DNA from: Buxus sempervirens
Taxonomy: Eukaryota > Streptophyta > Magnoliopsida > Buxales > Buxaceae
DNA length: 64,000 nt
Assembly: GCA_947561395.2 (NCBI GenBank)
Contig: OX387190.1
Location: forward strand, 17,788,858 to 17,852,857
Direction of reading: 5' to 3'
A program made the translations under genes and the position numbers. Shown here piece after piece: positions 48,132-59,317 of this stretch. Numbering within the stretch: the stretch's first letter is position 1; each line of letters begins with the position of its first letter. The notes under the pieces are model-generated. The model did not search any database. It was not told the DNA's origin and saw only the letters and a list, made by a program, of their open reading frames with translations.

Positions 48132-50598
48132 TGTAGACACCCCAAAATTGCACAATTTTTGATAAATCTTGAAGGAGAGAAAGATTTTATTGGAATTTTC
48201 AATTCTTAGCATTGGGTTTGAGATCCTTAACCCATTTGAATCCAAAACCATAAAGGAAAAGGCCCGAATTCAATCTTTTGTGCAAAGTCAAACTTTTTCC
48301 GGTTGAATTTTGTTGACTTTTGACCCAAGAAAATGAAATATTTTTTAAAGCAAGATTTCAAGATAATTTTTCTCGATAATCAGGTTTTTAGCAATGTTAT
48401 TGCATAAATGAATTTTTTGAGATTTTAAATCTTGAAGAATACCTTGGTATTAACATATTGAACTTTTTTACCAGACCTGAAAAACCGGAATTTTGCCATG
48501 AACTGAAAATTTGACTTTTTATTCACTTGGAATTTGGGTCTGGAACTATTTTTAATGGATTCAAATGGGGGTGAGGGGGGGGGGGGGGTGTTTGCTTATT
48601 TACCTGTAATATCTTAAGTAAATGGAGATTAAAAAATACAAGGACATTTACTTAAACGATATTACATGTAAATAAGTATTGCCTGTGCAGGCAAGCATTT
48701 TTCTTTGTATCCGACATTATATGTCAGATACAAGCCCTTTGCATTGTATTCGAAATTTTATGTTGGATACAAAGGATTTTGCTTGTATCCAACCTGAGCT
48801 GTCGGATACAAGTATTTTGCTGCAGAAATTGGAAAATTCCGAAAGTTTGCACTTTTTACTGTCTTATCCTTGTTCTAAGAGTGAGAATTCTCGAAAATAG
48901 CCTTAGAGTTTAAGTTGGTGGATTCTAAACATCATTTTGTGTCTAGCATTAGGGCACCCCTTACCCTAGCCTTTGCCTATAAATAAGAGGCCTCTCCTTA
49001 AGCAAAGGGCCATAAGTTGGAGATTGAAGAGCTCCAAGTGAAGAAGAGAACCTCTGCCCCATTGCTTCCAGAACCCAGGTAAGCCCTAACCCTCTTTTAA
49101 TTTTCTGTTTTTAAATTCTAGGGTTAGTTCTCTTCTTTTACCTTTTTGTAGAATAATGGCCTACTGTTTGTGCTTGAAACCCCTTTCCCTACTCAAAGTA
49201 CCTCGAGACTCTCTCTAGCCGTAAAACGTGAAGAGAGATCTAGGGGAAACGAGCATGGGAGTTAACCCTTAGTCATAGAACCCTCTTGAATGGCCTATGA
49301 TTGTGTGAAACCCCATTCCCTACTCAAAGTACCCCAAGATTATTTCTAGCCAAAAAAGGCGAAGAGAGAACTAAAGGAAACGAGAATGGGAATGGAACCC
49401 TAGACATAGAACCCCATTTGATTAATGTACTTTTAATGCTATATGTTGTGATGTATTGATTTAAAGAGATGATTTTTACACATGCACACATCGCACTCAT
49501 TTTGTCGAAATCGGCTTGTATTTTGGATTTATCGTATTCATTGTGATAGAGGGTTCTTATAAATGGCCCCAAGCATTTCTGGGACATTGCTTAATGATTT
49601 TCAAAAGGATACAAGCAAGTTTATCTTTGAGTATTGAATACCTCATGGTCTAATCTCTCGGTTTTGGTCATTTTTGCTCTATTTTGGGGGGTTTTGGTAT
49701 ATTCTCTCCAATTGAAGAGAAATGGTGAGCCAAATTCGTGCCCTATTTCCTCCTGGAGGTTTTTCAATACTTTTTTCAAATGATTTTGGTTTGTATTGCA
49801 CGGATTAGACATACTTGATCACTGTTTTAGGTTGATTTTACTTAAAAATGTCAAAACTGGACTGCATCTGTACCCTAACTTCGGACACTCATAACTTCAT
49901 CATCCAGATGAATTTTGAAGTGATTCCAAAGAAATGTGAAAGGTGAGACTTTCAAAATTTACTACATGTCTTTCAGTTAGGGGTTTTTCTAAATTTACTA
50001 TTTTTCTTTCTATTAGGGTTTTTCTGGAAATATTTGCAATCGAATAAATAGATCTATGAATGAATGGATTAGTTCAAATTGGAAAAAGGAAAGATTTAGC
50101 AACTAAATGATGATTTTGGTTTACTTTCAGCTTAATCGATCGGCATTATTCTGCACACCAATTAAACGTTTTTTCACAAGTTCTTAATTCGACCAAAACT
50201 ATTTTCCATCTTTTTAATTCAATAAACAATTACTTATATTTCCTATTTAAGACAATCAAAACTTAACCAATACATAAAATAGAGAATAGTTTCTAGAATC
50301 ATATAGGTGGTTTAATCTATACTTATCTATAATGAAAATAGTCCTATTTGGGAAGTGTGCATATAACTATGCGTGACTTCTACAAAAGCCCTTACCATTC
50401 CTTGTTAAGACATAGTTAATTAATATGGGTTGAAAAATAGTTTGTTCCTGTAAAATTTCATCAATTTTTATGGAGTGCATTTTTTACACCATTCGATCAA
50501 AGTCGACAGGTCAGTTCAGGCCAGATTGCTGAACCTGTCACTTTGAATGAGCACCATCTGCTCGATTTAAGTCCAATTTGAGTGATTTTGGTACAATA
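48132..50598 (+). mobile_element. 3' LTR of element B, right end lost
   Basis: Starts TGTAGACACC directly after the polypurine tract. Parallels 16985-19895 closely: G-run and hairpin 48570-48676, palindromes about 48708-48812, TATA-like TATAAATAAG near 48979 (changed from TATAAATAGG), CAG|GTAAG near 49078. It is interrupted at 49951-50440 and stops at about 50598 inside the LTR. The LTR end, the target-site copy and the rest of LTR G are all missing, which points to a deletion here. Confidence 0.85.
49951..50440. mobile_element. Unidentified insertion of about 490 bp
   Basis: The LTR sequence is continuous from 49950 to 50441 when compared with 18800-18835, apart from about 8-10 bases missing at the junction. 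The insert is AT-rich, non-coding, and begins with two related TTAGGGGTTTTTCT / TTAGGGTTTTTCTG blocks. No inverted ends or clear target-site duplication were found. Confidence 0.55.
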
Positions 50599-50803
50599 CT
50601 CTGCAAAACCTTACACTACTTAGACTTGAAGAGCTATTTCAAAATGGCTCTTCATGTCTAAATAGAGTTCGAACTGTATTTAGACGTGAAGAGCCATTTT
50701 GAAATAGAACTTGATTATTAGGACAAAAAGAAAATGAAGAAAGAAAAGAAATGATAACATTGTAAGATTCTTGTTTAGAGATTTACCAACGGTCGGCCGT
50801 GTG
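50599..50803 (-). mobile_element. hAT-like leader fragment with foldback
   Basis: This flanks the family-3 LTR on the left and joins, after its removal, to 55178-55747. It holds an inverted repeat of about 37 bp per arm (50626-50711), with arms containing GAAGAGCCATTTTGAAATAG and its complement, around the centre AGTTCGAACT (50665-50674). No transposase coding is seen. Confidence 0.45.
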
Positions 50804-52328
50804 TGCAACGCCCTGGATCCAGGATTATTTAGACACATAAACCCAAATCTGGTTCGTGAGGGAAAATGGCCCAAACAACTATTCCAAACTTAAACAATTT
50901 CATTTATTATATCAGAGTGCGGAAATAAAAGACATCTTTCAAAAAGCACGGACTTAAACCACCAAAATAATCCATTAATATTTCATCCATAAAGTTTGGA
51001 AAGGGTTCAACTAAATAAAATAAGTAACGTCCACCAATAGTGTGGAATAAAGATACTAATAATCCTTCAAATGACATCAAAATCTTAAAATAAAATACTA
51101 AAGTTAATCCCTCAAAATAAAACTATCATCTCTCAATGTCCTCCTGGACCTACACAGGAATGAAATAGTCTTCTTCCTGGTAATCAAAGTAATCCCTCGA
51201 AGTCTCTACCCTAACAACGTCCTCTCCAGGAATATTTGAAAACAAAACCGATAAATCAATAATGTGAGAAACAACATCTCAGTAAGTGGTCATGCAAATA
51301 GTTTACCACAATAAAATATGCAATGCTTAATTAGAATAATCTCAATAAGATTCAAGACAATAATGAAATACAATTGTCCATCTCATGGGACTTATGAAAT
51401 AGAATACCAGAGAAAGAGAGTAGACATGTGCCAATATGCTACCTAACCGATTTAAGATGGACCAGCCGCCTTGCAGTCTGGCTATTCAATACCAACGGAA
51501 GAACCCAACCAATCCAGGAGTGGGTAACGTAGTGACCAACCAATCCAGGAGCGGTACCATCCTCGAGATGATGGAATGCCTCACACACAGAATTCAAACC
51601 CCTCTAATACACATTTCACTTACTAGCTATTCTATGGATCCATATAACTGCTACGCCCACTCAACAGTAAGAAAACAAACCAGGGAATTGGACATACTTC
51701 TCAACAACACCCACCAAATACAGAACCTTATCTGTATAACCAAATCCGCCCATGCGGAAACAATAAATCATGCACCAGCCTTGTCACACTAGTGACCCAA
51801 AACCAAAACAGAATGCACCAAGTCATATGTCCAAAACTCCAAGTTTCAACAGGCGAATATGTCCCGAATGTGTATCGATTCCGTCGATGCACAAAATACC
51901 TTCATATCATCCAAATATAAGTGTATGAACTCATAAAACCAACCTTGGTTAAAAGTAAAATCCTTTGGAACAACGGAATCAAGTAAAAGTGTCTCTTTAG
52001 AAACATCTACCCAAAATCTTTATAAAATTGAATTTAAACATCCGCCAGTGCAAACAATCCCCAAATACCCCAATCTTGATGGTAAATAGGTTAAAATTAG
52101 ATAAAAACATTTCCGTAGTGAAAAACTAGGCTGAAAGACAAATTTTCTAAAATCTGACAGACAGGGCGCTCGAGCAGCCAAAGGCACTCGAACAGCCTTA
52201 CACAATAGGTCGTTTCAGGGTTGGTCGCTCGATAGATCACTCAAGCGACTATTCTAGGGACAGTTCAATTTGGAAAAATTGCTCTCGGGTTTTGAATAAC
52301 CACATAGGGCGCTCGAGCGACTGCTCAG

Positions 52329-54140
52329 TGTGAGACATGGGAAAAAATAAATTCAATGACTTCCCTAATCATCACACGGGATTGGTAAAAAATACAGAGT
52401 CTCCACCATTCTGTTTAGGTGTGAATGGACACCAAAATATCAAATAAGCACAAAAGGCAAATTTAAGGTAAAAATAACCCTCTTAAAAAACAACCAGAGA
52501 AGGGTAAGGGGATTAGGTTATGAACAGGGAAAGGTGTTAGGCACCCCTATTCATCCACACAAGGTGGTTGCCAGGCATTGTTCATGTTAAAATAAAGGAA
52601 AAAGGCTTGCTATAAAAATCACGAAAAATCACAAAAAGACAAAGATATATGGTTTTTTCATACGAATAGCCTGATTGATCCAGAACTTTCAAATATGATC
52701 ATACCATTCCTGGGGTTTCATGATCAAAATAAAATTGAGATAAAATCAAATAAAACCAAAATAAAGTGAAAACTTCAAAAATCTATCTTCAAATCAAATT
52801 CTAGAAATCTAGAAAAATATGATTTTTATAAAATATTTCAAAATTGAACTTGAACAGTCCAGGACACAGATATAGCCCAAATTTCACATTAAATCAAAAA
52901 TCAAAACCAAAAATACCCACGTTGATGAAGAACATCAAAAGGGGAGAACTTAGACCGTAAGGTCTTCTCTCAAAAGTGAAAAAGGATTCAAAAACAATCA
53001 TCATGAAACCCTAGAAGTTATTTTCAGGCTTCTGAATCCAGATCTACCATATTGATCATGATAAATCCAAGATCTTAGCCTAATATCACAAAAATCACGA
53101 AAACAGTGCTGTAGGTGCAAAAGTGGTGAAACTCCAAATTTTAGCAAAAAGTGGGGATCTCATGCTATGAACCTCATGAACTCATAGGATTAATCTAGAT
53201 ATAAAATAAAATCATTAAAACATGATCATGATATTCAAAGCAGCCACATCTCGCAAATTTGAGCACATCGGGTCTACCCTACGGATCCACCTGTTCTCTT
53301 TTCCCCTAGCTCTCTCTTCACGTTTTACGTCTAGAGAGGATTCTTGAGGTACTTAGAGATAGGTTTGGTTATACAAACACAATCAGAGGCCTTATTCTAG
53401 AAAAAAAGGAGAAAAACAGATATGGGGTCCTATTCTAGGGATCCACCTGTTCCCTTTTCCCCTAGCTCTCTCTTCACGTTTTACGGCTAGAGAGACTCTT
53501 GAGGTACTTAGAGACAAGTTTAAGAATACCAGATAAAAAATGGCCTTATTCTACAGCAATGGAGAAGATCCTATTACTTCTGGAATTGAAGACAGAAAAA
53601 TAAAAGGGAAAAAGGGACTTACCTGGATTGAGCAAGCAGAGCAGCAGGGGTTTCTCTCTTCTCTTGGAGCTCCTTGGACTTCAAATTTTCGTGGCCTTTT
53701 GCTTGAGGAGAAGCCCTCTATTTATAGGCAAACCCAGGGGCATGGTTGGTCCAAAGTTTGGCAAGGTAGAGTTTCAGATTGAGTTAAACACAAGGATAAT
53801 GCCCATCCATGGCCAACAAAGATAAATGAGATAATTCGAACAGATAAATAAGAGAAATCGCTTCCAAGAGAGATATTTGGGTGCAGATAAGGCTCAAAAA
53901 TTAAAAAGGTAAAATTCGCACAAAGACCCCTGTGCCCGTATATATATTACGGTCGCCCTCTACCCGTATTATTAATACGGGCACGCCGTGACCGTATATC
54001 AACTGCAGGTATGACCAGACCGTAAACAAAATACGGTCATGACCAGTTTGGCCAGATTTTACACTTTTTTGACCTGTTTCAAATCCCAATTAATATTTTC
54101 AATTATTTTCTCATGTTTAGTGCAATTTGGGGTGTCTACA
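52329..54140 (-). mobile_element. Family-1-ended solo LTR (J) inside H2
   Basis: Minus-strand ends TGTAGACACC (54140) and GTCTCACA (52329), 1,812 bp, flanked by ctcag (52324-52328 and 54141-54145). U3 dyads are of the CCCGTA/TACGGG class (53934-54045), otherwise seen in family 2. TATA box near 53718-53730, CAG|GTAAG near 53617, and a duplicated stretch of about 170 bp (53280-53540) that includes the hairpin module. Divergent from the other family-1 LTRs. Confidence 0.92.
53934..54045. repeat. CCCGTA/TACGGG dyads in LTR J
   Basis: Dyads include CCCGTAT-TATTA-ATACGGG (about 53960-53980) and imperfect partners with CCGTAT/ATACGG on both sides. They end about 200 bp upstream (minus strand) of the TATA box. 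Confidence 0.8.
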
Positions 54141-54258
54141 CTCAGGCAGCCCAATACGTTAAAAATCTGTAACTTTACGAAATTCAATAAAAATTCCATA
54201 ACTCAATATTCAATGCATCAAAACCATTCTAAAACACTTTATAAACATGCTAGAACAA

Positions 54259-54430
54259 TTTCCAATAATTAAAACATCATAAATAACAAATACAACTCAT
54301 AAAATCACCGATTAACCATGTATATCGTCTAAACACGAATTTATTTCCAACAATTAAAACATCATAAATAACAAATACAACTCATAAAATCACCGATTAA
54401 CCATGTATATCATCTAAACACGAATTTATA
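54259..54430. repeat. 85-bp tandem duplication in H2
   Basis: Two near-identical copies begin TTTCCAA at 54259 and 54344 and run through TAAAATCACCGATTAACCAT. The other family-3 copies have one. It is a local duplication. Confidence 0.85.
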
Positions 54431-55177
54431 TTTGTGCAAGAGTTAAAGGGACTACTTACCTGTTTCTAGGAACTTAAACCTTCTCTAAAAGCAACGAAAA
54501 TCACTCCTAAGATTGCCAAACGATCACAACAAGCCTCGATCACGTCTAGCTTAGGAAAATCACCACTTTAGGAACCCAACAACACTTCTATCTCTCAAAA
54601 ACAGAACTTTCTATTGACTTGTTCTTACCTGAGTTTTTGTGCACGAAAATCCTCTCTTTTCCTTCTCTAAGGTGGCTCCAACAGGTGCTTAAGGGTTAGG
54701 TTTAATTACAAGGAAGCAACGAGAAAACAAAAGGAAACAAGAGAAGTGGACGAGCGGCTGCTTCTAATCTTGGGTTTTGTTCTCAATGTGAATAGCCTAT
54801 GCATTACTAGGTTTTGTTTATTATTTATTCCCTTTTACCATAATACCCCTTCTTTAAGCCAAACCACTCAAACCAACTAATTCTTAAACCAACTAAACCC
54901 TTGGGTCAACCCACTATCTTTAGGTTCGACCAACTCCCCTGTTGTTCATCCTTGGCTTTATTTCCCAATTAATTCTTACTAATATACATCATAGCACACT
55001 ACAATTATTTATATTAAAATTTACTTGGTCAATAATCATGAACTCACCTTATATAGGCTCTCCCATCACCTCCGGTTCATCTTGAACTCCTCCGGGTTGA
55101 ACCAAAATTTCATCTCTTGCATATTATTAACCAATTAGTCTATTTATTTATTTATTACTAAAATCTGGGATTTTATA

Positions 55178-55747
55178 GTGTGAGCATGTGAATGCTCTGT
55201 CAGCCATTAACAAAATCGCTAAACAAGACTCTTAGAAGAGATGAGAAGATTGGTGTATTTTTGAGTAAGAAGGGTTAGGCCTATATATAGAAAACCAAAA
55301 ATGGCTTTTTACCACCTCTACCCTCAAATATGATTATTATTTGGCTATTGGAAGGGTAGAAATGATAATTTACAGTCAAATACAAGTATACCCCTCTAAT
55401 ATGGCTGTTATATAGTTGTTGAGGGGTAAATTGGTAAAAAAAAACCCCCCGCGAGCATGACAAGGTACTTTATACATGTTCCAACAGACGGCTGGTCGTT
55501 TTTCGTGCCCGTGCGTGCTAGCTTGACAAGCCCCAACAGCAGGCACGCGCACCTACCATTGGGCCACCCCGCGAGTCGGTACGCTTAACATGTGCTATGT
55601 CACCCGCATGCTTCATGGGCCACGGCCCGCCAGACCATCATGCCTTGTAAGCCATGCCTTGACGAGCCTAGTTCCCAGTACCCCAGGCATGGCACGGCCC
55701 TCTAATAGATGTTGGGCCATTCCGACCCGACCCAATAAGCAACCCTA
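55178..55747 (-). mobile_element. hAT-like end, inverted to the one at 10128
   Basis: On the minus strand it starts TAGGGTTGCTTATTGGGT at 55747, identical over 18 bases to the left hAT end. A GC-rich subterminal block with GGGCCGTG words and GCCCGTG follows. Then comes a TATATATAGGCCTAACCCTTCT block (split here as TATATATAGGCC and TAACCCTTCT) matching the promoter area of the left copy. No transposase follows. The 8-bp flanks of the two ends do not agree well (4 of 8). Confidence 0.6.
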
Positions 55748-55994
55748 TAGGTCCTAAAGGGTTGGACTAGGCGTCCAGAAATTAAGAGCTGATTGTTTTC
55801 TACATATTTAATAAGAATACTTTGTTATATTCTCAATTTTTGTCCACTTCTTTCTCTTGGGTAGTTGGAAATAAATAGCAAAACCTCTAAATATAGATCA
55901 ATAAGAATATTGTAAGATGTTTTACTAATAAACGTAAGAAACATTTTGCATGAGTCAATCCCAGCCAAATCAAGATCAGGCTTTGAATATTTTT

Positions 55995-56388
55995 TGGGAA
56001 AATTATAAGAGTCACGAGCCGGTATTTATAAAAATAGACTATCAAAAAACTGATTTTCATAAAAGCATTGCTTTTCTAAAAATATTGAACTTTAGGGCTG
56101 CTTTATTGGAGATACATGGGATACAACCATACAAGTGCAACCTACATGGGACACAAGTGTATTATACATATGATATGAGTGTATGATGCGCTCGTGTACC
56201 ATGTAAGGAAGCTCGTATCCTACGTAGAATGTACTTGTATCCATGTAGGCTAAACTCGTATCTTACATGCAGTAAAGTAACTCTATTTTTATTTTTATTT
56301 TTTTTAAAAGTGGCCCTCTTCTGCAGATGATATTTTTGATAGACTGTTTTACAGGCCAAAAAAATGACCCGTTTTCATAATTTTCCCA
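55995..56388 (+). repeat. Dispersed MITE-like repeat, copy 2
   Basis: Bounded by the inverted ends TGGGAAAATTAT and ATAATTTTCCCA. The interior carries ACATGGGATACAA and its near-complement TTGTATCCATGTA. Related to 7917-8395. No target-site duplication was evident. Confidence 0.55.
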
Positions 56389-58429
56389 TTTTCTTAGTCA
56401 AGTTCTAGGCTTCTTAAGCTCAAAACCAGGCTGCCTAGGCTTGAACACAGGACTTGAAGAATTGCCACCCCTGTACGCATTGATTAATAATGTTTGCATA
56501 TGTGTGGCACATGTGTGTGTATATATATATATACAAATAAAATAAAATAAAATAACGAATTACCATAAGTGTGTATATATATGGTGTACTATATATATAC
56601 GGGAAGAATACACACATATTGTGCGTAGCAAAAAAATTAGAAACAGAGAAGGGTCTTTTGAGAATAGAATGTTATGTGGATAGGACTATACACGTAGTAG
56701 TAACAGAACATGATAATAAAGTAAATTGAGAAAACATTGGAAGGCATTTTAGATATAAAATGTTAGGCATAAACCAAAAGGTTGGCATTATATAATAGTA
56801 TAGATATATTTTAATTTTTCTACATCCAAAGTAACCTCTTTTAACCTTCTAATCGCGAAGATACTTCATCTTATTTAGAGTCCAAAGCGGAACTAAACTT
56901 GAAGGAAGGGCAAATAAGTTAGAAAGCAACTACTATTATTTTTAATAACAATAGTCTTTATATTTAACTCCAGGTTGTGTTTGGTTAGGTGGAGAATAAT
57001 GGAAAGTGAAAAAACACCTTATTTTTCGTTCATAATAAGAATAAAAATGGGGGTCTTTTGGAAAGGTATTTTTCAATGACCTCATTTTTTCAATGAATCA
57101 AACACCTAAATTTCAATGCAGAGTCCATTTTCTTTCCTTTCGATTCTGTCTAATCAAACAAGCAGTTAATGTTTTTAATTCATTTAAAATGCTTTTTAAT
57201 ATCCCAAAAAACCAATTTTATTCACCCCATGCACGGTGCTAAGTTTACATTACATACACTGAGTGTTCATTCAACTTTGGACTATCTCTAAATCTTTCTA
57301 AATCTTTTAGAGACCCATCTCTGTTCCTATCTTCATGCAGATACCACAATGTTTTTCAGCGGTTTATGTAACCCGGCCCTGCCATTCAGTCTGGCTTTGA
57401 ACTGAATACGAAATGCTTACAAAAGCATGAGTTGTCAAATGATCTTTTAATTACTTTTTCAATAAAAAAATAACAGAAAAAAAAATAAAGGATTATTCTT
57501 CTGATAACAACATAATGCTAGCAAGAAGTAATTAATTTTTCACAATTAAAGCTTCTATTAAAAACCAGGAAGTGTCACCAAAAATATTTGAACACAATAT
57601 AAACCATCCATTTCATAAACTTGAAAATAGCTTCTTGCAATTCTACCCCTTTAATATCTAAATTGCAGTCAGTCCCAGGAGGCAACATATGACTTCATTT
57701 TCTGTTTTAGGAAACATTTTATCATCTCCCCAAATGGCAGACTAATCTCTTGGTGCAGGTGTGTATCTAAATATCACTCACCAATCCACATAGCAATAAC
57801 ATGTGCTGCAACATATATGACATATACTTGAAATCACATAAATGGAGAAATACGAAAATATGACAGCCTTTTAAACACCTGCTTCTATGGTTTTAAAACT
57901 TGATAATTCTCTAATGAAAACAATTATTTAAAAAAAATAAAGAAATAATAGACATAATATGAAAGGCTCTAGCACATACACATAGACATACATATGTTGT
58001 ATCATGTCAAAAGTGGTATCTCCAGGTGAATATAGGTCTGTTAATTATAGGTGACAGAATGGACATTTTAAGGACGCAATTAGGTAGAAATCAATGGTAA
58101 AAGACAACTCTTCTGGGTTAAGACTTAAGATGTCATAAACCACAACCTGTCATTGTAAAACAAAAAACGAAAGCAAAACCTTTCAGGTTACAATGGCAGA
58201 AAACAAAACCTGAAATACCAATAACAAGTATGTACATATATATATGCAAATATCAACAATGAAAGTACAATTGATAAAAGAAAAAAAGAATCAAGTGAGA
58301 CAATTGATAAAAAAATGATATAGTATGTGAGATCAGAAAGCTCCATTCCTCATAAAGCAAGCAAAAAACTGGCATAAGCAAGGGTCCATCGCAAAAAGCT
58401 ATTAGAAATAAATAAATGTAATCACATAC
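56389..58429. other. Intergenic, nothing firm
   Basis: AT-rich DNA. Simple repeats occur at 56518-56534 (TA). No recognisable gene, transposon end or RNA gene. Confidence 0.5.
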
Positions 58430-58520
58430 AAGGCTCTATTGGGATGTCAGTATAACTCCTACTTTCAAGTGGAGACAAGGCATCAAGTCCTGCCGAGGCC
58501 GCTGACCAACAATATAAAGA
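58430..58520 (-). other. Possible exon, unidentified
   Basis: On the minus strand a 91-base segment is preceded by a pyrimidine-rich stretch ending CTAAGCAG and followed by GTATGTGATT, good acceptor and donor sites. One frame reads through it with GLDALSPLESRSYTDIPIEP. No family is recognised. It lies about 800 bp beyond the stop of the APM1-like exons on the same strand, so it could belong to a downstream gene or be chance. Confidence 0.25.
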
Positions 58521-58623
58521 CTGCTTAGTAAAGAGAAAAAAGGAAAATAGAAAGGCTAGTTGCATATGGCCTGCAACCCAGTACCACCCATTTACACCAG
58601 CCAATGCTGTCCATTAAAGGAAA

Positions 58624-58626
<3 letters not shown>

Positions 58627-58661
<35 letters not shown>
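58627..58661. repeat. (AT)n microsatellite
   Basis: About 17 uninterrupted AT units. Confidence 0.95.
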
Positions 58662-58669
<8 letters not shown>

Positions 58670-59317
58670 GCAATAAAAATCCTTATTTCTTTACTATTTA
58701 CAGCTTGGTGGAATTAGCTTTCTCTGCAAGTATGCTCAAAATACAAACAGTATGATAAGGTGAAGCCAGTTCAACAATAGTCCACAACTGCGTTTAATTG
58801 AGATTTCCAACGGACAATGTTTGGAAATTTATGCATCTGCAACATTAGAGGTCTCCAGAGTGTCTGGGTCTATCTGATTCTCGCCCAATACAAATCTACA
58901 TATAATCCTAACCCGTGTGATAGAAATATGTGGGTGATTCTACCTAAGGTGGAATGACACCCTACTGATACATTTTTACATCCCACAGGTTTGATTGAAC
59001 ATCGTAGATTGGATTCCTGATTTATTTATTTATTTTTCAATCTCACAATACAATTCAATCAACAATATTAGGACAACACACATTGGCAATAACAGCTAAA
59101 TAAAATGACGAGCATGAGAACCTCAGAAGCAAACATGAAAAGAACTCAAGCAAAAATTCGAAAATACTTATCAGGAAACTATACTTTATTCTTCAAAGTA
59201 TATTTATACCAGTGTTTCCTGCAAGTCAGGTGTTTGTCATATAATTCTTGATTCGACTATTAACGTAGTGAAGATTGACTTGAATGGCCATGGCAGAAGA
59301 AACAAAGGAGAATAATT

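Larger units (their letters stand above)
16985..50598 (+). mobile_element. Element B: gag-only Ty3/gypsy element
   Basis: Element B consists of a 5' LTR (16985-19895), a PBS (19898-19916), a long leader (19917-29767), gag split into 29768-30638 and 44000-44969, a 3' region without coding capacity (44970-48131), a polypurine tract (48117-48131) and a 3' LTR (48132-50598, right end lost). Protease, RT, RNase H and integrase are absent. It therefore resembles gag-only non-autonomous elements that depend on a related autonomous partner. It hosts four direct insertions: 21388-23925, 24293-28403, 30639-43999 and 49951-50440. Confidence 0.8.
50804..55177 (-). mobile_element. Family-3 solo LTR (H2), interrupted
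   Basis: Minus-strand ends TATAAAATCCC (55177) and GGCGTTGCA (50804), one change at each end from the family ends. Flanked by gtgtg (50799-50803 and 55178-55182). About 2.56 kb without its insertion. It mirrors 12100-16850, including splice-donor-like CAGGTAAG sites (complements near 54457 and 54625) and CTCGAG-type dyads (52160-52325). An 85-bp tandem duplication lies at 54259-54430. Confidence 0.9.

Noticed and set aside
48565..48590. G-run treated as an assembly artefact.
   Set aside because: The run recurs at the same place in three LTR copies, so it is at least in part real; its exact length remains uncertain.
10120..55755. An 8-bp target-site duplication joining the two hAT ends.
   Set aside because: ttgggctc and taggtcct agree at only four of eight positions, so a single hAT spanning the block is not shown.
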